Part shown: one piece after another, positions 49,231 through 59,200 of the stretch
How positions within the stretch are numbered: position 1 is the first letter of the stretch
How the letters are laid out: each line of letters begins with the position of its first letter
Assembly: GCF_900474185.1 (NCBI RefSeq)
Contig: NZ_UCNW01000009.1
Coordinates: forward strand, 1 to 64,000
DNA from: Synechococcus sp. UW69
Lineage (GTDB): Bacteria; Cyanobacteriota; Cyanobacteriia; PCC-6307; Cyanobiaceae
Direction: 5' to 3'
Length of the DNA: 64,000 nucleotides
The notes under the pieces: model-generated
Database searches by the model: none
Seen by the model: the letters and a program-made list of their open reading frames with translations, nothing else
What the model was told of the DNA's origin: nothing
Program-made: the position numbers and the translations under genes

Positions 49231-52200
49231 ATCAAACCTGGCTGTTTTCTTGCTGAACTTGTAGCCAATCTCCTGGCCCGCATTCGCCTGGTTCCAATCC
49301 GCCAGCCACGCTGCCCGAAGGCTCGGCACCAACAGCCCCCGCTCGCCGGTGCGAATCGGCACCGACAGCTTCATCCCCAGTTCCGTCTCAGCAAAGTTCG
49401 TCGTGCGGCTCTTGTACTTCAGCCGCAGGTTCTTCTCCGTTCCGCCGGTTTCGGAGAATCCCTGTTCATGGTTCCTTGTCCACACCACCTGGCCTTGGGG
49501 TTCGAGCACCACACCACCGGACTTGAACGGGGCACCAATCCGCAGTGCTCCCAGATAGCTGGTGACGCTCTTGTCACCCCGGGCCGTGTTGCCGCCCAGA
49601 TCATCATTAATCCGCAGGATGTTGCGGGACTGTTCGCCGCTGAATTCACTGGCCCCCAGCAGGCCCTGCACATAGAAATGGCGGGTGGAGTACTGGGCTG
49701 TTAATCCGCCGCCCCAGCCCTCGGGGTTCCAGCTACCACCACCAGTCTCACCCCTGCGGTGGTTCACATTCAGATCGCCGTAGTTGGCATAAGCACCGAT
49801 CTGGAAGCTTTCGCTCAACGCCACATCCACACCAAAACTGGTGCCATAGGCGCTCAAGTCGTAGTCGTTGTACAAAATCGACGACTCATCAGCGCGGCTG
49901 TTGCCGCCGAATCCCTTCACCCAAGCGCTGACGCCATCACGCTTGGCCAGATCCAGCTCATCGTCCTGCTGATCGACAAGGCTCACCCCATCCAGCTCAA
50001 TCGCAACTTCTTCTTCCTCAACCTCGATTGCAACCTCGCCATTCACACCTACATCGGCGACCTCAACCTCTGCGACCGCTCCTTCCACATACTCAGCCGC
50101 TTCTCCATCACTGAGCTCCTCACCCTTCAGCCACAACGGTTGGACAGGGGCCGCCTCCTCAATCACGGCCTCCTCTTCCACAACGCTCTCCTCTACAACC
50201 TCTTCACTCACCAACAGCTCCTCGAACTGACGCAGCGGCTGCCGTTCAAACACCGCATCCACCAGCAAGTTGTTATGAAGCGCCAATCCACGACCCGCTG
50301 CATCCACATTCCGTGGGGCCAAGCCACTACCCACCAACTTTGCCAATTCGCCGTAATCAAAGCTCAGGGGCAAAACAATTCGATCATTATGCAAGCCATC
50401 CAACAGGGCATCGATGATTTCGATAGCGGCGTTTTCTTCTGCATCCCACGCCTCATCTTTAAAATCAGCTACATCACTGATCACATCACATAAAGGATCA
50501 CCATCTTCACAACCTGGGATTGGGTCAGGTTTTGGGGGATTAGGTTTTGGGGGATTAGGTTTTGGGGGATTAGGTTTTGGGGGATTAGGCTTTGGGGGAT
50601 TAGGATCATTTTTACACTTTTCAATATCAGGATATAAATCGCAGATCGGCGGATCAGGTTTCGGATCCGGCTTATTCGGGTCATCCTTGCACTTATCAGA
50701 GTCAGGATGCAAGTCGCAAAATATCTCGCCTGGCTTCTTAGACTCAACGACAAGATTCAAAGAACCTTCGGACAAGAAAACCTTGTGGACGGCCGGCTGA
50801 TGGGCGGCGTTCTCTTCACCAAGACCATTAAAGGAATACGCCTGATCTTGATCAACCACAAGATATGTATTTTCAGCAAGATCATCAATATTTTTGACTC
50901 GACCATCAATGATCTTCCAAACACCTTTCGGATTGCCAGGCATTTCAGCACTAACGACCAAGCTGCCACTCTCATAATCGAATGAGTCACTCACACGCAA
51001 AGGCGGATTATTCTTTCCATCCAAAGAGGTGATAATTCCACCTGGACTTGAATCCTTTAAAGAGTCAGCATCCAGCGTGATTGTTTCAGAAACCAACGGC
51101 TGAGCAGGTGAAACAAAAACTCGGCCACCTTCTTGAATACTCAGCCGATCAATCTTGAATTCACCCTGGTTCGTGGGCTCGGATCGCAAATCGAGCTGGC
51201 CAGTTCCAGTCACGAATGTATGCGATTCACGAGGAATCGCATACAGATTGGCGATCGATAGAACACCTTCATCAATCGTCGTCTCGCCCCGATAGGTGTT
51301 ATCTCCTGAAAACGTGGTTGCACCTTCGCCAACCTTCTTAAATCCACCTTCACCGGAGATCTCTCCAGACACAGTGGTATCTGTATCCAATCCACCAGCA
51401 GTCAGCGTCTGGTCTTCAGCAATAACAATCTCGCCAGCACCTTCAATCGATCCAATCTCATCACTGTTAGCAACTTCATAGGTGGCACCCTCAGCAACAG
51501 AGACGGCCGTACCGTCACTGAGTGAACCCGTGACCTTCAATGTTCCCGCCTTGATCTCGGTGGCACCTCCATAGGTGTTATCTCCTGAAAACGTGGTTGC
51601 ACCTTCGCCAACCTTCTTAAATCCACCTTCACCGGAGATCTCTCCAGACACAGTGGTATCTGTATCCAATCCACCAGCAGTCAGCGTCTGGTCTTCAGCA
51701 ATAACAATCTCGCCAGCACCTTCAATCGATCCAATCTCATCGCTATTAGCAACTTCATAAGCAGCACCCTCAGCAACAGAAACAGCAGTACCATCGCTGA
51801 GAGTTCCAGTGACTCGGAGAGTTCCTTCAAGAATATTGGTATCACCAACATAAGCATTATCGGCGGCCAAAATTGTTACGCCCTCACCCTCAAAATCAAG
51901 AGACCCTGCACCCGAAGATCTTGCCAACAAAATATCCGAAAATTTCCCATTAAAGATGGTGGAAATTCCATTGTTATCGATCGTCCCGCCTTCATGGCCG
52001 ATCCAAAATGGTGGCGTGATGTCTGCAGCACCTGGATCTGTTACGAGGATCCCTCCTTGGAACACTGGAGCGTAGGTATCCTCCCTGACCTTTTCACCAT
52101 CAAACTCGCAAGGATCAACGGCGCTTACAACCAAATCATTCGTGCCTGGCGCCTCTCCAGATGAAATTGTATTGACGGCGCATCCGCCAAAGGCTTGAAT

Positions 52201-52782
52201 TCGATTATTACTTCCATTTCTTGTAATGTACTCGATTGAGTTCCATTCATAGATCAATCCTGTTTTCCCATTTGTACTGCCCATGGGCCTTTGATCAACA
52301 CCTTCTGGCGGAGGGACCTTTGGATCGGCATGGTTTCTCATATCCCAGTTGCCAAAAATAAAGCCACCACCATTGTCGTAACCGTTAAGAGCCAAGTTCC
52401 CATCATCATCGAGCAGACTAGCTTCTCTTGCAAAATCCTCATATCCGCCCGACAGTTCCTCGGCCAGTGCCTCGTCATCTCCCCAGGGAAAGAACATACT
52501 GATCTGCGGATCATCCCACCAGCTTCCGACCGAAATTCCTGGAATAGGATCAGAACCATCCGATTCTTCCGGATTAACCCAGGTGTAGTAGTTAATTGCA
52601 TAATATTTACCATCATCACCCTCAAGAACTGTTTGTAGATACTGGGGCAATGTGTAAATCTTGACCACGCCACTTTCCGTGACCTTTGTACCACCCTGCG
52701 GAGGCTCAACCTGTGCATGCACAGGAGAAACAGAAAATGCAACACCTACGAAGAGGCCTGAGAGTACTTTTTTAACCACCAT
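49060..52782 (-). CDS. Autotransporter-like surface protein 1 (PATR passenger, beta-barrel)
   Basis: 1240 aa. A Sec signal peptide at 1-24 ends VSPVHA. The passenger starts with a unique acidic domain with a few Cys, then beta-helical PATR repeats (TFSGDNTYGGATEIKAGTL type) in which a 93-residue unit is tandemly duplicated. Next come Cys pairs (CDLHPD, CDLYPD), a KPNPP repeat linker, a conserved helical linker (APRNVDAAGRGLALHNNLL), a Glu-rich stretch, and a C-terminal autotransporter barrel from about residue 960 (SAWVKGFGG to GGVTFQF) ending in Phe. This is the type Va secretion plan, rarely described in picocyanobacteria. Cargo function unknown. Located 278 bases downstream of its larger paralogue's stop palindromes. 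Confidence 0.85.
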   Translation of the reverse strand: MVVKKVLSGLFVGVAFSVSPVHAQVEPPQGGTKVTESGVVKIYTLPQYLQTVLEGDDGKYYAINYYTWVNPEESDGSDPIPGISVGSWWDDPQISMFFPWGDDEALAEELSGGYEDFAREASLLDDDGNLALNGYDNGGGFIFGNWDMRNHADPKVPPPEGVDQRPMGSTNGKTGLIYEWNSIEYITRNGSNNRIQAFGGCAVNTISSGEAPGTNDLVVSAVDPCEFDGEKVREDTYAPVFQGGILVTDPGAADITPPFWIGHEGGTIDNNGISTIFNGKFSDILLARSSGAGSLDFEGEGVTILAADNAYVGDTNILEGTLRVTGTLSDGTAVSVAEGAAYEVANSDEIGSIEGAGEIVIAEDQTLTAGGLDTDTTVSGEISGEGGFKKVGEGATTFSGDNTYGGATEIKAGTLKVTGSLSDGTAVSVAEGATYEVANSDEIGSIEGAGEIVIAEDQTLTAGGLDTDTTVSGEISGEGGFKKVGEGATTFSGDNTYRGETTIDEGVLSIANLYAIPRESHTFVTGTGQLDLRSEPTNQGEFKIDRLSIQEGGRVFVSPAQPLVSETITLDADSLKDSSPGGIITSLDGKNNPPLRVSDSFDYESGSLVVSAEMPGNPKGVWKIIDGRVKNIDDLAENTYLVVDQDQAYSFNGLGEENAAHQPAVHKVFLSEGSLNLVVESKKPGEIFCDLHPDSDKCKDDPNKPDPKPDPPICDLYPDIEKCKNDPNPPKPNPPKPNPPKPNPPKPNPPKPDPIPGCEDGDPLCDVISDVADFKDEAWDAEENAAIEIIDALLDGLHNDRIVLPLSFDYGELAKLVGSGLAPRNVDAAGRGLALHNNLLVDAVFERQPLRQFEELLVSEEVVEESVVEEEAVIEEAAPVQPLWLKGEELSDGEAAEYVEGAVAEVEVADVGVNGEVAIEVEEEEVAIELDGVSLVDQQDDELDLAKRDGVSAWVKGFGGNSRADESSILYNDYDLSAYGTSFGVDVALSESFQIGAYANYGDLNVNHRRGETGGGSWNPEGWGGGLTAQYSTRHFYVQGLLGASEFSGEQSRNILRINDDLGGNTARGDKSVTSYLGALRIGAPFKSGGVVLEPQGQVVWTRNHEQGFSETGGTEKNLRLKYKSRTTNFAETELGMKLSVPIRTGERGLLVPSLRAAWLADWNQANAGQEIGYKFSKKTARFDSQLGTENGALLEAGLDYTVQNFNGVSVKLYGRGGMEFWASDRGTTWRASGGVTFQF
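50528..50602 (-). repeat. Five 15-base tandem repeats (KPNPP linker)
   Basis: Unit GGTTTTGGGGGATTA at 50528, 50543, 50558, 50573 and (one change) 50588. On the coding strand it gives Pro-Lys-Pro-Asn-Pro, a rigid extended linker. Four exact copies suggest recent slippage and likely length variation between strains. Confidence 0.95.
51292..51849 (-). repeat. Two 279-base tandem repeats in the passenger
   Basis: Two direct copies of a 93-codon unit; 51292-51462 is identical to 51571-51741 over 171 bases, then a few changes appear. Each unit carries one PATR-like repeat and a stretch with DGTAVSVAEGA and IAEDQTLTAGG. Confidence 0.92.
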
Positions 52783-53088
52783 CTACGAATGGATTCTTAT
52801 AGTTTTCTAGCGGAATGAGTCGGACATGTCAGACAGAGATCATTTATTTTTTCAAAACAAGGGCCTGCAAAGCGCGCAAGCGAAATGGCGCAATTCGAGT
52901 CTCAATAGACCTAAAGGGTAACTCTCGCTGTTGGTCAAAGTTTGACCGGTGAAGACAGGATTGGACAAGATCCAGCGATTCGATCTGACACACAACCCAT
53001 CTGCAGCGGTTGAGCAAACTGAACATCCCCAAAAATGGGGGATGGATTGATATTCAGTACTCCCTCAACTGGGGGATCAGTTGTGCAA
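52783..53088. other. Gap between the two autotransporter genes
   Basis: 306 bases. The right end carries two palindromes downstream of autotransporter 2 (53024 and 53061). The left end should hold the promoter of autotransporter 1: on the reverse strand a TATAAG-like box lies about 20 bases before its start codon region, but no clear -35 was found. No gene seen. Confidence 0.5.
53024..53076 (-). repeat. Two inverted repeats downstream of autotransporter 2
   Basis: CATCCCC / GGGGATG with an AAAAATG loop at 53024-53044, and TCCCTCA-AC-TGGGGGA at 53061-53076, which has one imperfect pair. Both belong to the family at 45631-45687 and 49033. They lie 12-65 bases beyond the autotransporter 2 stop. 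Confidence 0.6.
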
Positions 53089-53259
53089 TCAGAACTGGAA
53101 GGTCACACCGCCGCTCGCGCGCCAGGTCGTGCCACGGTCGCTGGCCCAAAACTCCATGCCGCCACGGCCATACAGCTTCACGGAGACGCCGTTGAAGTTC
53201 TGCACCGTGTAGTCCAATCCCGCCTCAATCAAGGCGCCGTTCTCGGTGCCCAGCTGTGA
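53088..53259 (-). repeat. Barrel 3'-end copy B (near-identical to 49059-49230)
   Basis: Partner of the copy at 49059-49230, with one mismatch in 172 bases. The identity includes the stop codon and fades after 53259, while the encoded barrel protein stays highly similar for about 280 residues. Confidence 0.85.
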
Positions 53260-56200
53260 CTCGAAATCCACCGTCTTGTTGGTGAACTTGTAGCCGATCT
53301 CCTGGCCTTCGTTCGCCTGGTTCCAATCCGCCAGCCATGCAGCACGCAGACTTGGCACCAACAGCGCACGCTCACCCGTGCGGATCGGCACCGACAGCTT
53401 CATGCCCAACTCCGTCTCCGCAAAATTCGTTGTGCGGCTCTTGTACTTCAGCCGCAGGTTCTGCTCTGTTCCACTGGTTTCGGAGAAGCCTTGTTCGTGG
53501 TTGCGGGTCCACACCACTTGGCCCTGCGGTTCCAGCACAACTCCACCGGTCTTGAACGGTGCACCAATCCGCAGTGCTCCCAGATAACTGGTCACGCTCT
53601 TGTCGCCCTTGGCCGTGTTGCCACCCAGATCGTTGTTGATCTGCAGGATGTTGCGCGACTGCTCGCCGCTGAATTCACTGGCCCCCAGCAGGCCCTGCAC
53701 ATAGAAATGGCGGGTGGAGTACTGGGCGGTGATGCCGCCGCCCCAGCCCTCGGGGTTCCAGCTGCCGCCACCGGTGTCACCGCTGTGCTGGTGCACATTC
53801 ACATCGCCGTAGTTGGCGTAAGCGCCGATCTGGAAGCTCTCGCTCAGCGCCACATCCACACCAAAGCTGGTGCCGTAGGCATCCAAGCTGTAGTCGTTGT
53901 AGAGAATCGACGACTCATCAGCACGGCTGTTGCCGCCGAATCCCTTCACCCAGGCGCTCACCCCATCGCGCATAGCCAGATCCAATTCGTCGTCCTGCTG
54001 ATCGACAAAACGGAGAGCTTCAGCATCAGCAGTTTCGGCATCGGCATCGGCCTGCGCAACGGCACCCTCCACATACTGCGCAGCCTCAGCATCAGCGAGT
54101 TCATCAGTCTTCAGCCACAGCGGTTGCACTGGAGCCGCCTCCTCAATCACCGCCTCTTCCTCAACAACGCTCTCCTCAACAACCTCTTCACTCACCAGCA
54201 GTTCCTCGAACTGACGTAGTGGCTGGCGATCAAACAACGTATCCACCAGCAGGTTGTTGTGCAGCGCTAAACCGCGGCCTGCTGCATCCACATTCCGAGG
54301 CGCCAAGCCGCTGGCCACCAACCGCGCCAATTGGCCGTAATCAAAGCTGAGTGGCAAATCAATTTCTTCCTCTGCCAAGCCATCGAGCAACGCATCAATC
54401 ACCTCCCCAGCATCCTCTTCTTCCTCTCCCCAAGCCTCATCTTCATCGCCGGGGATATCACTAATCACATCACACAAATCATCTCCCACCTCACAACCGG
54501 GGAGCTGATCCAATTCACCGTCTCCGTCATCGTCCGGATCTTTGTCATCCGGAATGCCATCGTTGTCGTCATCCTCATCGATTAGATCAGGCATTCCGTC
54601 ATCATCAGTATCAGGCAAATTGTTACTAACTAAGCAATCATCGCCTTCACAAGGCTTATTCGGGTGGGGATCAATATAGTCAGGCAGGCCATCATCATCC
54701 TCATCTGGGAGATCTTCAACATCAGGATCTTCACCTAATTGGCAATAATCTTCGTCGTCGCAAGGAACAATTGGAAGCAGGCTATCCGCCTCAAGCTCAG
54801 GTCTTTGATCGTTGAAATCCAAATCATCACAATCAGGATCACCAGGATGCAAACTACAGAAAAGCTCTTCCTGTATCTTCGGTTCGATCTCAAGGTTGAG
54901 TGATCCCTTTGACAGATAGCCTTTGTAAAGGGCAGGGCCCATTACAACATTCTCATCTCCATCCCTGAGTCCATTAAAAGGATATGCACGAGAGGCATCG
55001 CCATCCGATCCTGCGACGACCAAATAAGTTTCTTCCGCAAGTTCCTCTACGTTTTCAACATTGCCTTCAATAATGGGCCAAGTGCCTTCAGGATCATCTG
55101 TTGCAGAAGCTGCAACAACGAGAGTTCCACTTTCATAGGCGAAAGAATCATTCACCTTGATGGGCGACTTGCCTTCTTTGCTGTCGAGATGAACAACGAC
55201 ACCGCCAGGCTTAAAGGAATGCTTCGAACCTGCACGGAGATTGATGTAATCAGCCTCAAGAGGATTGGCCTGATCAACATACAACCGCCCACCCTCGAAA
55301 ATATCTAACTGACTGATGTATTGCTTATAACCCATCAAATCCAAGATCCCACGATCTGTGGCCGTGGTCCAAATGTTGGGGCTGAAACTGAAGTGATTGG
55401 CTCCCTTGGCTACGCCTCCAACAACATTCAACTCGCCCCGAAAATTATTACGCCCAGAGAAGACAGTCACACCAGACTGGATCCGAAGTTCATCAAGCGA
55501 ACCACTTCCAGAAGGAATGCGTCCTTTACCCAAATCTTTGATAACACCACCCGTCGAAGTGATTTTTTGAGCATTCAATACACCACCATTGCCATCAATC
55601 GAACCCCCTTTCAATTCAATTGATTGGACGATCTGATCTGTCCCATTCAAATCCAAGGTGCCAAGCTGGTTAATCGTTATGACCTCAGACTCTGGGCTCA
55701 ATGCATCGTCAACCCCGGCTTTCAGGGTGGCTCCCTTATCAATCCTTGTATTACCTGTGTAGTCGTTTTTCCCACTAAGGGTTGTCAAACCATTTGCCGC
55801 GATCAAGCCACCTTGGCCAGTGAGATTGGCACTGATTGTGCCACCTTTGGAAAGCAAATCATCGTTTGGATTTTCTCCCCACGTCAACGAACCCTTTTCA
55901 ATAGAGCCACCATCAAGAACCAACTCATTCACATGTTGCGCTACACCACCCAAATCCAGAGTTCCAGCAATCGTGTGCTCAGATGCAGCATTTAAAACAA
56001 GCTCAGCTCCGGCCCGGAGAGTTGCCTCTGACTTCACAGTCGTGTCACCGGAATAGTCACTTTCTTGGCCATAAATGATCGTCACACCATCTTCAGCAAT
56101 CAAACCACCCTCACCACTGAGCTGCGCATACACAGTCCCGCCAGAAGAAATCAAGCCATTCGCTGTCGACAAAACACCTTCCGAGATCTCACCCCCCTCA

Positions 56201-59200
56201 AGATTCAGCTGTTTAACGTTTTGGTTAATACTATCTCCACCCAAGTTCAAGGTTCCGGAGACAGTATGCACAGACTCTTTACTGAGGACATCTTCGCCAC
56301 CAGCCTGCAAAGTTGCACCTTCTTTGATTTCGGTATGGCCGGAATAGTCACTCTTATCACTATGAAGGGTTGTTGTGCCAGCAGTTACAACCAATCCACC
56401 ATCTTTTTCATCACCTGTTGTGAGCTTGGCGTAAATCTGGCCGCCTGTTGAGAAGACACCTTTCTTAGTCGACAAAATACCATCGTAAATTGAACCACCC
56501 TCAAGATTCAGCCTGTTGACCCGCTGATTGATGCCCGCACCACCCAATTCCAAGACTCCATGAATTTCATGATCTGATGACTCACTCAGCGCCTTAGCAT
56601 TCAGTGCAACTAAAGTTCCCCCTTTTTCAACAATAGTATTTCCGCTGTAATTACTGGAGCCACCCAACTTGGTCGTTGCACCGGAGGTGGTACGCAATGA
56701 CGCCTTGGCGGTAACGCCATCATTTCTTCGAATGCCATCCGTAACCGTCAGCTCACCTTTATTAGTAATTTCGCTCAGGACAGAACTCTCCACCTCAATG
56801 GAGGAGAACGTGGCCTCGCCAGTACCTTCACCACTCACAGCGGTAGTGCTATCGATAATCACATCACCTGCATTCACCTGCAGCGCCAAGGGCTCATCGC
56901 CAAACCCATAAGCCTTGATGTCGTAAGTCCAGGTGCCGCCTTGCTGCGTTATGCGATCAATGCCTGAAAGCATTTGAACAGACAAGGCACCTGATCCAGC
57001 CTTATCGGTACCGGAACCAAGCAAGAACTGATCATCAACATCAGAACGCCCCTCAACGGCAACCGCAGAAAGATTGCCCTCATGAAGACGAATGACATTA
57101 TTTTTGCTCGTGGAATCATCTCCATCGACATCAAAGCTGATCACACCCGCGCGGAACGTGGCAGCATTATCAATCGTCAGTGTGTTGCCTTTGGGTAATT
57201 CTGTTTCCAGCAGAAGGCATGTTTTATCGGAAGAAACTGAGAAATTTCCATCATCATCAAAATCGCAGCCCGTTAACCCCTTGGGGGTTTCCCAATCTCC
57301 GTCGTAATTGATCAGGGCAAAATTGCGAAGCGACGACTTCTCAAAACCAGGCGATTGATCAGGTGTGAGATTTTGGTAGACATTGATTTCCCCTTGCCAC
57401 TCGCCATCGCTGATCGAACCGATATCACCACCGTCAATTACGGATCCAGTAGGAATCGAAACCGTGGCTTGCTTGGTGAGCAAAAGATCATTGCCCTGAT
57501 CAAGATGGATCGCAGCAGAGCAACCATCACCGCTGCATTCACCCTGGTTGGTGAACATCCCAGAGGACAGTGTTAACTCCGAGCCCTGATCCAAAGTGAT
57601 GTCATCTGCACCTTCGCTCCCCTCTAAAACCACTGCCTTAGCGATGCCATGTAGCTCCATAAAGCCACCTGAGGTATTGCCTTTCTCAAAGAGATCAATA
57701 TGTCCTTTCTTTACATCCAATGTGGAACCCGATTGAATGGTGATGCTGTGGGACAACACATCACCTTCGTTCAAGGTCAGGCTCGATTTGGAGGAAGAAT
57801 CTTGGTGGCCAATCTCAATCGAGTTGGAAGTTAGATTGCCATCGCTGATTGTGAAGGTACTGGTACCTGATTGAGTTTTCTCAGCACCTACCATCAGACC
57901 CCCAAGATCAGCTGATGTTTGTTCAGCAACTCCCGTGATCGTGGTTCTTGAATTTCCACGCGTTAGCACAGAGTCCTCTGTTTCAAGAGAGCCCTTAATC
58001 GTGAGGAAGGCGGAATTTTCAATCGAATGGTTCGAACCTGACTGGTCAACTTTCAGATCTTCAAAAGTCGCATAAGCGCTATTGACCAAGGATTCGACTT
58101 CCGCCGATTCTTTGACATCGAGAGTGTCTGAGTTGGTGACGCGCGTGGCCTGCAGGCTTCCCGAGCCCAAGTTGATCTCACCTGCATTGACGATCGATCC
58201 CTGGGATTGGCTTAAGCCTGTGAGATTAATTTGACCCTCATTGATCAAATTGCGGTTCACCAACGTACCGTTTTCAACCTTTGATTTCCCCCCCTTTACG
58301 GTGAGTGTGTTGATGGTCTGGGTCTCTCCACCCAAATCGAGGGTGGCACCACCCTCGACGGTGGTGTCTGACGAGGCGCTGAAGGCGTTGGCCGCTGCTG
58401 CTTTTAATGTTCCCTCACGAACACTTGTTGACCCTGAATAGGAGCTGTTCGAAACAATCGTCGTTCCAGCGCCCTTTTTCACGACATCAGTGGAGCCGTT
58501 GATGGAATCAATCGTTCCAGCCTGAGCATCAATAGATTTCGATGATCCACTTTTTACAGATCCCGCCAGAAGATTCACAGTGACATCGGAATGTGCACGG
58601 CTGTTCAAATCCAGTTCAGACGTCCCTGCATGCAACGTGAATTCACCCGACGATCCACTGATGTAGCGAACAGGAGCGTATACGTCGATATCACCGTCGA
58701 CATCCTCTAAAAGAGAAACGGAATTACCCGCACTAGCATCAACTTTAATCTTCGCATTTGCATTTTTTACATCCTGAATCTTGCCACCATCAGAAACAAT
58801 CAGATCAGCAGCATCAAGATGACAGTCGGCATTCAGCGTTGAACCACTGCCTGAAACACTGATGGTCAGGCTTTCAAATTTATTTTTGGCAGCAGAGCAG
58901 CGAGTACTCGCCCCATTCACCGTGCCACCACCACGAATGGTGAGGGTGTTGTTTCCAGCGCCGGTGGGATCCAGGACATCCAGCCAGCCGCCATCAACTG
59001 TTTTGTCGAAGTTAATCGACTCGGAATAAATCAGCTTGGCATCACCAGAATTAATGTTGCCTGAATGGTGACGAGCAAACGGGTTGGTGCCGGCTTCAAA
59101 AGTAAATTCAGTGACTGCTGTACGTTTTTTACTTTTAGCACTATCTTTTGTCCAATCTGTCAAGATATTATTGGAAACGACGACCCCCAAGTTTTCCTGC

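Noticed and set aside
49759-50493. 244-codon forward frame opposite the autotransporter 1 barrel, with a similar one at 53491-54219
   Set aside because: Present opposite both paralogues only because the coding DNA is alike; no independent start signal or motif.
50528-50602. CRISPR-like short repeat array
   Set aside because: The 15-base units are directly adjacent, in frame and coding; there are no spacers.
45600-53090. Possible CRISPR or insertion-sequence nature of the short palindromes
   Set aside because: Too few, unevenly spaced, without spacers, cas genes, transposase or target-site duplications.
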